Shown: piece after piece, positions 30,167 through 38,439 of the stretch
Position numbering within the stretch: position 1 is the first letter of the stretch
Layout: each line of letters opens with the position of its first letter
Assembly (NCBI GenBank): GCA_937895785.1
Contig: CALBKW010000154.1
Location: 1-43,334, forward strand
Origin: an uncultured Candidatus Melainabacteria bacterium
GTDB lineage: Bacteria; Cyanobacteriota; Vampirovibrionia; Gastranaerophilales; Gastranaerophilaceae
Length of the DNA stretch: 43,334 nucleotides
Direction of reading: 5' to 3'
Position numbers and translations under genes: made by a program
Notes under the pieces: generated by a model
What the model was told of the DNA's origin: nothing
What the model saw: only the letters and a program-made list of their open reading frames with translations
The model's database searches: none

Positions 30167-31675
30167 ATGGAAAAAAGAGATGCTTGGAACTCACGATTTA
30201 CATTTATTATGGCTGCAGTAGCATCAGCCGTTGGCTTAGGTAATTTGTGGCGTTTTCCTGGAATTGTATATCAAAATGGTGGTGGTGCATTTTTAATACC
30301 ATATTTTGTAGCACTTGTAACTGCAGGGATACCTCTTTTGGCTATGGAAATATCTATTGGTAAAAAGTTCCAATTAGGTGCACCAATGGCTTTGAAAAAA
30401 ATGAATCCAAAATTTGAATGGATTGGTTGGCTTGGTGTAGGTACTGCATCTTGTATTACCTCTTATTATTCTGTTGTATTGGCTTGGGTTATTTATTATG
30501 TATATTTAGCATTTACATCACCTTGGTTACATAAAAACGCAACTGATATTTTTATGAAGGATACTTTACACGTATCAAGTGGAATGTTTGACATAGTGGG
30601 CATAAACTGGATTATGTTTACTTCACTTATTGTTGGTTGGTTTGTAATATGGTTATGTATTAGAAAAGGTGTTGATTCTGTTTCAAAAGTTTTAAATTAT
30701 GTTGTAACAGTACCATTATTTTTATTAATTGTAATGATTGGTAGAGCAATAACCCTTCCTGGAGCAATGCAAGGTTTGTATTACTATTTAGTTCCCGATT
30801 GGTCAAAACTTTTAGATCCAAGTGTTTGGGCTGCAGCTTATGGACAAGTATTTTTTTCTTTAAGTATTTTGTTCTCAATTATGGTTGCTTATGGTAGTTA
30901 TTTGAAAAAAGATGCACCAGTTACATCTGATAGTGTAATTATTGCATTGGCGGATGCTTTGGTTAGTTTCTTAGCAGGTTTAGCAAGTTTTGGAACTTTA
31001 GGCTATTTGTCTTATGTTACACATACTCCAATTTCTGAAATGAGTTATTCTGGTGTTATGTTTGCCTTTGTTACTTATCCGACAGCAATAGCTGCAATGC
31101 CAGGTGGAGATTTAGCTGTTAAAATTTTCTCTTTAATATTTTTTGTAATATTATTCCTATTGGCCTTAGGTTCAGTATTTTCAATCGTTCTTGCGGTTGC
31201 AACTTCATTTAAAGATAAATTCGGGACTTCAAAAGCAAAGACAACTTTGTTTTTCTCTATTGTTGGCTGTATAATTGCAATGCTTTATGTTACAGATGCA
31301 GGATTATACTGGGTTGATGTTGTAGACCACTTTATGAATGACTTTAACTTGATTATGATAGGCTTAATCGAAACAGTTGCATTAGGTTGGTTCTACGGTG
31401 CTGATAAAGTTTTAGAAATTGTTAATGATGGGTGCAATTTTAAATACGGAAAATCTTGGATTTTTTGTATAAAATTCCTTTGTCCAATTGTATTTGCAAT
31501 AATTACAGTAAGTTACTTGTATGTAAATATTAAAACACCTTATGGTGGTTATCCTCTTTCAAACTTGATGATTGCAGGTTGGGGCTTTATTGCAGTAACC
31601 TTTATATTTAGTGCTTTGATGACTTATTTCAAGGATTTTAAAGCTCCTGCAACTATCGAAGATAAAGAACAATAA
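30167..31675 (+). CDS. Neurotransmitter:sodium symporter (NSS/SNF) family
   Basis: A 502-residue transporter with 11-12 spans. The N-terminal WNSRFTFIMAAVASAVGLGNLWRFP carries the unwound span-1 sodium/substrate site (A-x-A-V-G-L-G-N-x-W-R-F-P). NGGGAFLIPYF and the ISIGKKFQLG loop follow, and YGQVFFSLSILFSIMVAYGSYLKKD is the family span 6. Bacterial members take up amino acids with sodium, as LeuT does. Substrate cannot be told from sequence. It is monocistronic, with GAGG before the ATG. Confidence 0.93.
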   Translation: MEKRDAWNSRFTFIMAAVASAVGLGNLWRFPGIVYQNGGGAFLIPYFVALVTAGIPLLAMEISIGKKFQLGAPMALKKMNPKFEWIGWLGVGTASCITSYYSVVLAWVIYYVYLAFTSPWLHKNATDIFMKDTLHVSSGMFDIVGINWIMFTSLIVGWFVIWLCIRKGVDSVSKVLNYVVTVPLFLLIVMIGRAITLPGAMQGLYYYLVPDWSKLLDPSVWAAAYGQVFFSLSILFSIMVAYGSYLKKDAPVTSDSVIIALADALVSFLAGLASFGTLGYLSYVTHTPISEMSYSGVMFAFVTYPTAIAAMPGGDLAVKIFSLIFFVILFLLALGSVFSIVLAVATSFKDKFGTSKAKTTLFFSIVGCIIAMLYVTDAGLYWVDVVDHFMNDFNLIMIGLIETVALGWFYGADKVLEIVNDGCNFKYGKSWIFCIKFLCPIVFAIITVSYLYVNIKTPYGGYPLSNLMIAGWGFIAVTFIFSALMTYFKDFKAPATIEDKEQ

Positions 31676-31719
31676 TTTTAATATTTATACAGGATAAAAA
31701 CTGATTAAAAAGTTGTTAA

Positions 31720-31755
31720 CATGGGAATATCTTTAGTATGGAGGATATTTCCATG
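31720..31755 (+). promoter_or_regulatory. Hairpin enclosing ribosome site and start codon
   Basis: CATGGGAATATC (31720-31731) and GATATTTCCATG (31744-31755) form a 12-bp stem (one G-U pair) with a 12-nt loop. The GGAGG site lies at the loop/stem junction, and the ATG of the gene at 31753 is the last three bases of the 3' arm. Folding would hide the start, so translation could depend on temperature, a ligand or an upstream ribosome. Confidence 0.55.
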
Positions 31756-32031
31756 AGTTTTGACGTAAATCCATTAAATGATTACACCCCACCAAGTATT
31801 AAAACTAACAAAACCTCTGATGGAGGTGCTGGAAGTTTGGGTTATTTCAAGCAAGAAGAAAAGCGTAAAGAGCAAGAGGACGAACTTGAAAAAAGCATTT
31901 TTAAAGAATCAAAAGATTCGTATTCTTTCTCAATAAAAGATGCTGAAAACTCTTATTATGGTGAACTTCCATTATCCTTGAAAATAATAAATGCAATTAA
32001 GGATTTTATACGAAAGTTACTTAACAAGTAA
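31753..32031 (+). CDS. Small hypothetical protein (92 aa)
   Basis: The ATG at 31753 has GGAGG 8 nt upstream. The product starts SFDVNPLNDYTPPSIK, is charged in the middle (KQEEKRKEQEDELEKSIF) and ends in an amphipathic helix (LKIINAIKDFIRKLLNK) that might bind a membrane surface. No family recognised. It overlaps the 3' end of the convergent csaB by 15 bp. Translation may be controlled by the hairpin at 31720. Confidence 0.65.
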   Translation: MSFDVNPLNDYTPPSIKTNKTSDGGAGSLGYFKQEEKRKEQEDELEKSIFKESKDSYSFSIKDAENSYYGELPLSLKIINAIKDFIRKLLNK

Positions 32032-33033
32032 ATCAAACAATTCCCAGTTAAAATGTTTGCTGTTAACGAACTCTAGTAGTGCTCTGTGGTCTAATTGTTT
32101 TAAGCGTGAGAACATATAGCCATAATCTTCGTTTGCAAGCATTGATAATGCAGGAATTTTTGCATCATTGCAAATTGCTTCAATTTTATAATCATAATTG
32201 ATTGCAAGTGTTTTTATACCATATTTCAAGGCAATTAGAATAGCGTGAAAACGCATTGCTATCATATATTCTAAACTTGCAATAAGTTTTATAATTTCTT
32301 TTGGTGTTTTTCCTGAAATTACAGTTGTTTTTAAGTTAGGATTTACAGAAAGAAGTAATTGTTCAAAATGTTGGCAAACTTCTAAATCAAGGCTATCTTG
32401 GAATGAATAAATTTCAATCTCTTTGTCTGCAAATTCAATAGCAACACGGTTTGCAAGAGTGATTAAAAGTTTTTCAGTTAAGGATTTGAAACTTCTAAGC
32501 TGAATGCCAACTCTGTTTGAAGGTGTTGAACCAGTAACCTCCAAATCATATAAAGGGTCACAAACAAGTTCTGGTTTCAATCCCCAACCTCTTAACAAGA
32601 ACAGACTTTTATCATCCCTGACACTAATCCAACGACAATTTTTAAGAAGTTTTTTAGTGAAAAACTCACCTATCTTGTTGTTAATTGGACCAATTCCCTG
32701 AGCAAAAATTAGGACTTGTTTTTTATAAAACTGAGCCATAAATATTACCCAAAGGTAATAAAACAAGCTTTTTACGCTTGTTGCATCTTGCAAAAGGCTT
32801 CCCCCACCAGAAATTAAAGTGTCACATTTAGATAAAGCTCCTATAACTTTTCCTAATTTGAAACTGTTAATGGCATTAACACTGTATGTTTTTGCTGTTT
32901 TTTCTGGGTTTGTTGATAAGACAGTAATTTCAGCCTCGTCTTTTTTTAATCTTTGGATAAGAACCTCTAAAATAGATTCGTCGCCAAAATTATCTGCACC
33001 GTAATATCCTGATATAACTACCTTTTTGCTCAT
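32017..33033 (-). CDS. csaB: Polysaccharide pyruvyl transferase
   Basis: A 338-residue CsaB family protein. SGYYGADNFGDESILEVLI is the N-terminal G-x-x-G-x-x-N-x-GDE motif, LISGGGSLLQD the nucleotide-fold strand, IFAQGIGPI the Q-G-I-G-P box, and YMIAMRFHAILIAL the conserved M-R-x-H segment. It transfers pyruvyl from phosphoenolpyruvate to cell-wall polysaccharide, making ketal-linked sites for S-layer (SLH-domain) proteins. It is the last gene of a tight operon after eda and kdgK, with 1 bp between genes. That link to sugar-acid breakdown is unusual. Confidence 0.88.
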   Translation of the reverse strand: MSKKVVISGYYGADNFGDESILEVLIQRLKKDEAEITVLSTNPEKTAKTYSVNAINSFKLGKVIGALSKCDTLISGGGSLLQDATSVKSLFYYLWVIFMAQFYKKQVLIFAQGIGPINNKIGEFFTKKLLKNCRWISVRDDKSLFLLRGWGLKPELVCDPLYDLEVTGSTPSNRVGIQLRSFKSLTEKLLITLANRVAIEFADKEIEIYSFQDSLDLEVCQHFEQLLLSVNPNLKTTVISGKTPKEIIKLIASLEYMIAMRFHAILIALKYGIKTLAINYDYKIEAICNDAKIPALSMLANEDYGYMFSRLKQLDHRALLEFVNSKHFNWELFDLLVK

Positions 33034-33034
33034 T

Positions 33035-33976
33035 TTATTCTACCTTATGTGTAATTTCTTTTACTTCTTCTTGTGTTGGAATTGACTTAATTGCACCAAT
33101 CTTTTGCGCTTGCAATCCGCTTACAATAGTACCCAACTTTGTTGCATCATAAGGTGATTTACCTTTTATTAATGCGCTTAGGAATGCTCCATTAAATGCA
33201 TCTCCAGAGCAAGTTGTGTCCACGATTGTTTTTGCAAAATATTCAGTGAAAACAATTTCACCATTGCAACCAGTATAATATCCAGAGTTTTCAGTTGATT
33301 TTACAACAACAGTTTGAATGCCTAAATCCCAACAATATTTAATTACGTTGTCTATTGATTTTGATTCAAAAAATACTGGAATATCGTTTGTTCCACTTAA
33401 AAATAATATATCCACATTTGAAATAACTTCGTCAAAACACTCTCTTGCTGCTTCTGGAGTGGTAATAGTTTTTTTGAAGTTAGGGTCATAAGCTGTGATT
33501 ACATTATTTGCTTTGGCAATTTCATAACTCTTTTTAACAGCCTCTCTAGCAGATAGAGAAAGAGATTGGGTTATGCCAGTTGTATAAAAAAGTTTTGCAC
33601 TTTTTATGTAATCCTCTTTGATATCTTCCAGTGACAACTTTTGTGCTGCAGTTTTTTTACGGTATAGAGCTAATTCTTTTGGTTTTCCGTCGTGTCTTGA
33701 AATAAGAGCAATCGCATTTTGCTCAGGAACAGTACGTACATAATCTATATCAAGGTTTTCTTTTTTCCATTCATCAAGTAAAAAGTCTTTGAATGGATCT
33801 TCGCCAACACAAGTTATATACCCTGTTTTTACACCAAAGCGAGATGCTGTAATCGCAGTTACAATTGCATCTCCGCCATAGTATTTGTCAAAACTTGTTG
33901 CATCCTTAAAATCTTTGTCGCTAGACAATTCAATAATGGATTCACCAATGGTAATTAGGTCAATCTGATTTTCCAT
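33035..33976 (-). CDS. kdgK: 2-keto-3-deoxygluconate kinase (PfkB family)
   Basis: A 313-residue PfkB carbohydrate kinase. DLITIGESIIELS and FDKYYGGDAIVTAITASRFG form the substrate-binding start. TAYDPNFK is the central motif. DTTCSGDAFNGAFLSALIKG near 255 is the second PfkB signature with the catalytic Asp; Cys stands where most members have Gly in DTTGAGD. It phosphorylates KDG to KDPG, the substrate of the neighbouring aldolase. Fructokinase is the alternative reading, but the eda neighbour argues for KDG. Gap to eda is 2 bp. Confidence 0.82.
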   Translation of the reverse strand: MENQIDLITIGESIIELSSDKDFKDATSFDKYYGGDAIVTAITASRFGVKTGYITCVGEDPFKDFLLDEWKKENLDIDYVRTVPEQNAIALISRHDGKPKELALYRKKTAAQKLSLEDIKEDYIKSAKLFYTTGITQSLSLSAREAVKKSYEIAKANNVITAYDPNFKKTITTPEAARECFDEVISNVDILFLSGTNDIPVFFESKSIDNVIKYCWDLGIQTVVVKSTENSGYYTGCNGEIVFTEYFAKTIVDTTCSGDAFNGAFLSALIKGKSPYDATKLGTIVSGLQAQKIGAIKSIPTQEEVKEITHKVE

Positions 33977-33978
33977 AA

Positions 33979-34587
33979 TTAGCCTTTGATTTTGTTTAAA
34001 ATTTCTTTTGCTTGTTTTGTGATTTCAGCATTTGATAGACCTTCATAGAAGTTTCTACCAACACCAACAGCTTTTGCGCCAACATTAATATAATCCATAA
34101 CTTCAGATAATTGAATATGTCCCATTGGCATCAAGTTTAAGAATGGCATTGGACGTAGGATATCTTCAATATACTGAACTCCGCCAAGTGCTGTTACTGG
34201 GAATATTTTAATAAGTGGTATTCTTGATTTCCAAGCATCATAAGCTTCGTTAGGAGTAGATGCGCCTGCAATGAATGGCATTTGTCTGTTTTTTGAAATT
34301 TTTACCATATTCATTTGATAAATTGGTGATGAGAACAATTTTGCACCACTAGTTAATGCTTGTTCTGCTTGTTGTTGAGTTATAATACCGCCAGCGCAAA
34401 CAACAGCATCTCTTGAAATTTCTGTAATTGCAGAGTATAAAGATGGATTTTCAACTGTGATTTCCATAATCTTAATACCGCCTTCAATTAGAGCGTGTGC
34501 AATATCAATAGCCTTTTGTGCATCTTTGTTTCTTACAATCGGATAGATTTTTTCTTCCGAAATTAATTCCATTACATTTTTCTTCAT
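33979..34587 (-). CDS. eda: KDPG/KHG aldolase
   Basis: A 202-residue class I aldolase. KIYPIVRNKDAQKAIDIAHALIEGG then IKIMEIT with Glu42 matches the family's acid/base Glu. CAGGIITQQQAEQALTSGAKLFSSP is the typical G-T/I-x-x-x-Q-x-x-x-A-x-x-A-G-A segment. PLIKIFPVTALGG carries the Schiff-base Lys127. It splits KDPG to pyruvate and glyceraldehyde 3-phosphate. First gene of eda-kdgK-csaB, with AAGGAT as ribosome site and an extended -10 promoter. No edd or uxu genes are in the window. Confidence 0.9.
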   Translation of the reverse strand: MKKNVMELISEEKIYPIVRNKDAQKAIDIAHALIEGGIKIMEITVENPSLYSAITEISRDAVVCAGGIITQQQAEQALTSGAKLFSSPIYQMNMVKISKNRQMPFIAGASTPNEAYDAWKSRIPLIKIFPVTALGGVQYIEDILRPMPFLNLMPMGHIQLSEVMDYINVGAKAVGVGRNFYEGLSNAEITKQAKEILNKIKG

Positions 34588-34610
34588 AACGTATCCTTTT
34601 TTTTGACTTT

Positions 34611-34619
34611 ATTATATCA
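34611..34619 (-). promoter_or_regulatory. eda promoter (extended -10)
   Basis: Minus strand TGATATAAT, with TATAAT at 34616-34611, is an extended -10 about 23 nt before the eda ATG. The short intergenic region is shared with the divergent cyclase gene. Confidence 0.6.
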
Positions 34620-34656
34620 TGAAATAAATAATAAACTATTAATAAGGAAAAATTTA

Positions 34657-36588
34657 ATGAAAAAACTAAAAACATTAGTAATATTTGCAGTTTTTGTAAT
34701 ATTTATGTTGGTTGCTTATATAATATTTGGTCAATTCTTTGAACCTCGTGTTTATAATTTTATGGTCAAAAACTTTGTTGCGTACAATAAAGGTTCTGAC
34801 GGCATTGTTCTAGTCGTAATTGATGAAAATTCTATTTCACGTCATCGTTGGCCTTGGAGCAGAGAGAAATACGCAAAGATTTTTAACTATTTAGGTAATT
34901 ATACAAGTGCTAAAATGATAGGTTTTGATGCTGTATTAACAACAAATGATAATCCAGCAAAAGACAAACAGTTTTTTGACACAGTAAAAAATGTTGATAA
35001 TTTCATTGGCGGTTTTAGACCAATGAGTGGTAAGTATGCAGATGAAAATATTGGTAATACTTATGATAAAAAATTCCAAGAAAAATACCAAATTCCATTG
35101 GAAGTAAAAACTAGAGCTCCAAAATTTGAAATTTTTAGAAGTTTGTCAATGTATCCAGAAGGATATTTTAAATCTTTAGCAAAAAACGGTTCTGTTTGGG
35201 TTCTTCCAAATCAAGTAGATAACTGTATCAAAGATATGCCACAACTTGTTTACTACAAAGGACAATATTATCCATCCCTTGCATTAAGAATGTATATGTA
35301 TTTGAACAAGGTTAAAACAATGACCTTGACAGATTCAAATTTAATCATTGATGGTGAAGATGATATAAAACTTCCTGTTCATAAACGTTATGGACAAATT
35401 TTCACGTACTTACATTTCTATAAAAATTATAAAAATTCAGATTACACACACAAAACTTACTCGGCTATAGACATTATTGACTCAATGGATGATATAAAAG
35501 CTGGTAGAAAACCGAAAGTTGACCCGAAAGCATTTGATAATAAAATCGTATTTGTAGGTGCTAATGCAAAAGCTGCAGGACTTTCTGAAGATACTTTTGC
35601 GACTCCAATGCAAGCAAAACATCCTGGGGTTGATATTCAGGCAACAAGTTTGGATAACTTAATACATAATCAGCCAATGCGTTCGATTTCTGAAGGACAA
35701 GATTTTGTATTAACGCTATTTTTAATTATTGCTACATTCATTGTTGTTAGTAACTTCTCATTATTGCAAGGTTTGTTAATTTTATCTTCAATGATTATTG
35801 GTTATATCTTTTTAGCCATACTTTCATACAAATTGAACTTTGCTGTACCTGTAATTACTCCAATAGCACTTCAATTAGTAACAATGATTTTTGGTTATTC
35901 ACGTAAATTTATTGTAGAAGCTAGAAACAAAGAAAAAATTAAAGATGCGATGGGAAAATACATTTCTCAAGATATTATGCAGAATGTAGTAAATAATATT
36001 GATAACGTTAAATTAGGCGGTAAAAAAGCTAATGTAACAGTTCTTTTTGCTGATATTCGTGGCTTTACTTCAATGAGTGAGAAGTTAGAACCAGACGAAA
36101 TTTCGGTAATTTTGAACGAATATTTTACAGCGCTAGAGCCGATTATTAGTAGCTATAATGGTGTTATCAATAAATTTATTGGTGACGCAATTATGGCTAT
36201 TTTTGGTGAGCCAATTCAAGATAAAGATCACGCAGTAAATGCCGTAAAATGTGCAGATGCAATGCTTAAAAAAGTGCAAGAACTTCAAAAAAAATGGCTA
36301 GAAGAAGGTAAGCCAAAAATCGAAATTGGTGTGGGTATTAACACAGGCGAAGCCTTTGTTGGAAATATAGGTTCTGAAAAGCGTTTAGAATATACAGTAA
36401 TTGGTGATATGGTAAACCTAGCAAGCCGTATTGAAAGTTATAATAAAGTTTATAAAACACAGTTTTTGATTAGTTCGTTTACTTATCAATATGTACGCGG
36501 TATTGCTGATGTAATCAAAATCTCAGAAGTTAAGATTCGCGGTAAAGAAAAGAAAATGAATATTTATGAGGTCTTGAGGTTAACTTAA
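34657..36588 (+). CDS. CHASE2-domain adenylate cyclase
   Basis: The ATG at 34657 with AAGGAA gives 643 residues. Span 1 lies at 6-27, then an extracytoplasmic CHASE2 domain (about 30-345; GIVLVVIDENSISRHRWPWSR near the start; DNKIVFVGANAKAAG near the end). Three spans at about 353-430 lead to a class III cyclase domain. Metal aspartates are D466 (FADIRGF) and D510 (FIGDAIMA). Adenine-selecting residues are K506 and T580 (EYTVIGD), the Lys/Thr pair of CyaB1-like enzymes. N587 and R591 stabilise the transition state. It should make cAMP in response to an outside signal. It overlaps the receiver gene by 1 bp. Confidence 0.92.
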   Translation: MKKLKTLVIFAVFVIFMLVAYIIFGQFFEPRVYNFMVKNFVAYNKGSDGIVLVVIDENSISRHRWPWSREKYAKIFNYLGNYTSAKMIGFDAVLTTNDNPAKDKQFFDTVKNVDNFIGGFRPMSGKYADENIGNTYDKKFQEKYQIPLEVKTRAPKFEIFRSLSMYPEGYFKSLAKNGSVWVLPNQVDNCIKDMPQLVYYKGQYYPSLALRMYMYLNKVKTMTLTDSNLIIDGEDDIKLPVHKRYGQIFTYLHFYKNYKNSDYTHKTYSAIDIIDSMDDIKAGRKPKVDPKAFDNKIVFVGANAKAAGLSEDTFATPMQAKHPGVDIQATSLDNLIHNQPMRSISEGQDFVLTLFLIIATFIVVSNFSLLQGLLILSSMIIGYIFLAILSYKLNFAVPVITPIALQLVTMIFGYSRKFIVEARNKEKIKDAMGKYISQDIMQNVVNNIDNVKLGGKKANVTVLFADIRGFTSMSEKLEPDEISVILNEYFTALEPIISSYNGVINKFIGDAIMAIFGEPIQDKDHAVNAVKCADAMLKKVQELQKKWLEEGKPKIEIGVGINTGEAFVGNIGSEKRLEYTVIGDMVNLASRIESYNKVYKTQFLISSFTYQYVRGIADVIKISEVKIRGKEKKMNIYEVLRLT

Positions 36589-36971
36589 TGAAACACGCGT
36601 TAATTGTGGATGATTCACAAAGTTGGAATAATTATCATTGTCAAAATTTGTTTCAAATCTATGGAGAAGAACTAGAAATAGATAGAGCCTATACCGCAAG
36701 AGAAGGTTATGATTGGGTTTATAATTATGTAGATAATCCGTACGATTTAATCATAACAGACCTTTCAATGGAAAGTGACTTTGCTCCTAAATTTGCTGGT
36801 GAGTGGTTGGTTGAGCAAATAAAACTTTTAAAACAATATTACAAGACTAGAATTGTAATCATTTCTGGTTCTATGGCGATAAAGCAGATAGCAGAAGACC
36901 TTGGGGTTGATTGTATCCCCAAGTATGTAGTAGCTAGTGACATTTCGGTCTATAAAAACTTAAACTTCTAA
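36588..36971 (+). CDS. Stand-alone receiver domain protein
   Basis: A 127-residue protein consisting of one response-regulator receiver: Asp8-Asp9 in LIVDDSQ, phosphoacceptor Asp58 in LIITDLSME, Ser in VIISGSM, and Lys in CIPKYV. It has no output domain. Start overlaps the cyclase stop (TAATG), so the two are co-translated. It may relay phosphate to, or regulate, the cyclase or a distant kinase. The alpha4-beta5 region is longer than usual. Confidence 0.85.
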   Translation: MKHALIVDDSQSWNNYHCQNLFQIYGEELEIDRAYTAREGYDWVYNYVDNPYDLIITDLSMESDFAPKFAGEWLVEQIKLLKQYYKTRIVIISGSMAIKQIAEDLGVDCIPKYVVASDISVYKNLNF

Positions 36972-37142
36972 GGAAAAGAGTTTGTGCGCAATATCGCTAA
37001 TTTCGACCGTGTCTTCTATCTCTCCTGTAACTTCTGCTGCCACTATGGCATTACTAACTTCTTGAGAAGCTTCCAATACAGCCTTTAGTGCTTCCAACTC
37101 TGTTGGAAATAAGCTAATTTTAGCCATGTCTGTAACGTTCAA
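36960..37142 (-). CDS. Small hypothetical protein, TTG start (60 aa)
   Basis: AAAAGGAG stands exactly 6 nt before a TTG at 37142, giving (M)NVTDMAKISLFPTELEALK...; an in-frame TTG at 37148 abuts the ribosome site and an ATG at 37127 is too far away. Acidic, Ala/Val-rich and helical, ending EISDIAHKLFSLEV. TATAAT-like boxes lie in the AT run upstream (37160-37175). Overlaps the receiver gene by 12 bp, convergently. No family recognised. Confidence 0.55.
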   Translation of the reverse strand: MNVTDMAKISLFPTELEALKAVLEASQEVSNAIVAAEVTGEIEDTVEISDIAHKLFSLEV

Positions 37143-37263
37143 GTGCAACTCCTTTTGTTAGTATATTATATATATACCCTAAGCATGTAACCTTGAAACC
37201 TTTAAATTAAGAAACATGACATTGTTGTAATAAAACTTTTTATTGTCTTATGTACGGTTAAAA

Positions 37264-37752
37264 CTACTTGATTTCAAAGTCTACGCTTTCGTTACTTTCT
37301 TTTTTTAAGCCAGTTAAAAGTTCATAAACGTAAGATGTCGCAAGACCTGCAAATGCGTTCATTAATGCACTTAGTAAAGCAACAAAGAATACAAGTAAAA
37401 GTAATACGATAAAACTTCCAAAACTATTAAAGAAGTATTTAAAGAAAAAGTGAGATTGTAAAGCGCCTAAAGGAATAAATCCTAAAACTAAATTGATAGG
37501 AGTGTATACAATAGAAGCAGCAACAAAAGACACAAAGCCGATTACACCACCAAGGATTGCACCTTCTCTCATGTCAAAAATTCCGATTAAATTTTCACGT
37601 TTCATGTAAACTAAAATGACTGGTGCTAAGCATATTACTAATATTGTTATAGAAAAAATATTAATGAATGGGATTAATGATAAAAATCCTAAAGCTCCAC
37701 CTGCAATAGCTGCTAATATAGCAATTTGTTTCAATAATAGTTCGTTAATCAT
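37264..37752 (-). CDS. Four-span membrane protein
   Basis: A 162-residue hydrophobic protein with spans at about 8-27, 31-50, 64-88 and 108-145 (the last possibly two helices). Short loops are rich in Gly and Ala (AIAGGALGFLSLIPFIN; EGAILGGVIGFVSF). The charged tail ends KKESNESVDFEIK. It follows ruvC by 12 bp with AAAGGA, so the two are probably co-transcribed. No function is evident. Confidence 0.7.
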   Translation of the reverse strand: MINELLLKQIAILAAIAGGALGFLSLIPFINIFSITILVICLAPVILVYMKRENLIGIFDMREGAILGGVIGFVSFVAASIVYTPINLVLGFIPLGALQSHFFFKYFFNSFGSFIVLLLLVFFVALLSALMNAFAGLATSYVYELLTGLKKESNESVDFEIK

Positions 37753-37764
37753 AATTATTTTCCT

Positions 37765-38250
37765 TTATTTTGTTATTAAATCTCTGCAATTTCTAGTATG
37801 ACAAATAGCAATTGCAATTGAATCTATTGTATCATCTAATTTTGGTAAGTCATCACGCCCAAGTGCTATTTTTACCATTTGTTCAACTTCTTTTTTACTA
37901 GCTCTACCAAAACCAGTAAGAACTTGTTTTACTTCCATAGGAGTATATTCATAGGTCTTTACTCCAAATTTTTCAAGTGCCATAAGAATTACTCCACGTG
38001 CTTCTGCAACGGGCATAATTGTCGTTTGGTTTTTGAAGTAAAAAAGTTTTTCCATTGATGCGACATCTGGTGAATATTTTTCAATTATTTGAGAAATATC
38101 TTGAAATATCTCATACAATCTTGAAGCATCAGACTTCCCTTTTTCTGTTTGTATAGAGCCAGATGCAAGTAAATTTAGGTTTGTACCGTCAAAATCAACG
38201 ATACTGTAACCTACAATTGCCATTCCTGGATCGATACCTAAAATCTTCAT
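37765..38250 (-). CDS. ruvC: Holliday junction resolvase RuvC
   Basis: A 161-residue RuvC with the four catalytic acids at the usual spacing: Asp7 (GIDPG), Glu67 (SMEKLFY), Asp140 and Asp143 (LDDTIDSIAIAICH). It cuts Holliday junctions held by RuvAB. Full length. The ATG is 6 nt after an extended -10 box with no ribosome site. ruvA/ruvB are not in the window. Confidence 0.96.
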   Translation of the reverse strand: MKILGIDPGMAIVGYSIVDFDGTNLNLLASGSIQTEKGKSDASRLYEIFQDISQIIEKYSPDVASMEKLFYFKNQTTIMPVAEARGVILMALEKFGVKTYEYTPMEVKQVLTGFGRASKKEVEQMVKIALGRDDLPKLDDTIDSIAIAICHTRNCRDLITK

Positions 38251-38256
38251 ATAATT

Positions 38257-38265
38257 ATTATAGCA
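38257..38265 (-). promoter_or_regulatory. ruvC promoter, leaderless arrangement
   Basis: Minus strand TGCTATAAT (extended -10; TATAAT 38262-38257), then AATTAT and the ATG at 38250. TTGCCT lies 16 bp upstream. Confidence 0.65.
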
Positions 38266-38329
38266 ATGTTTTTACGAAAGGCAACGATTTAACAAAAATA
38301 AAGAGGACATAGCATGTTAAGTTTTGTAA

Positions 38330-38346
38330 AGTGTTAAAATGACACT
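38330..38346. promoter_or_regulatory. Palindrome AGTGT-N7-ACACT, site 1
   Basis: A 17-bp site with 5-bp arms. It overlaps a TGTTAAAAT extended -10-like element on the plus strand. The same arms and spacing recur at 38440, in the 329-bp gene-free stretch 38251-38579. Confidence 0.4.
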
Positions 38347-38394
38347 AATAACAATAATTTGGCTAATACGCATAAAATTGATTAAATAAAAAGG

Positions 38395-38423
38395 TTGACT
38401 TTATAATATTTAAGTGCAATAAT
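38395..38423 (+). promoter_or_regulatory. Orphan promoter in intergenic region
   Basis: TTGACT (38395-38400), 17-bp spacer, TGC-AATAAT (-10 at 38418-38423). It points into gene-free DNA ending in a terminator at 38542, with no open frame between. Confidence 0.55.
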
Positions 38424-38439
38424 TAAATTGTGCTTTAAA

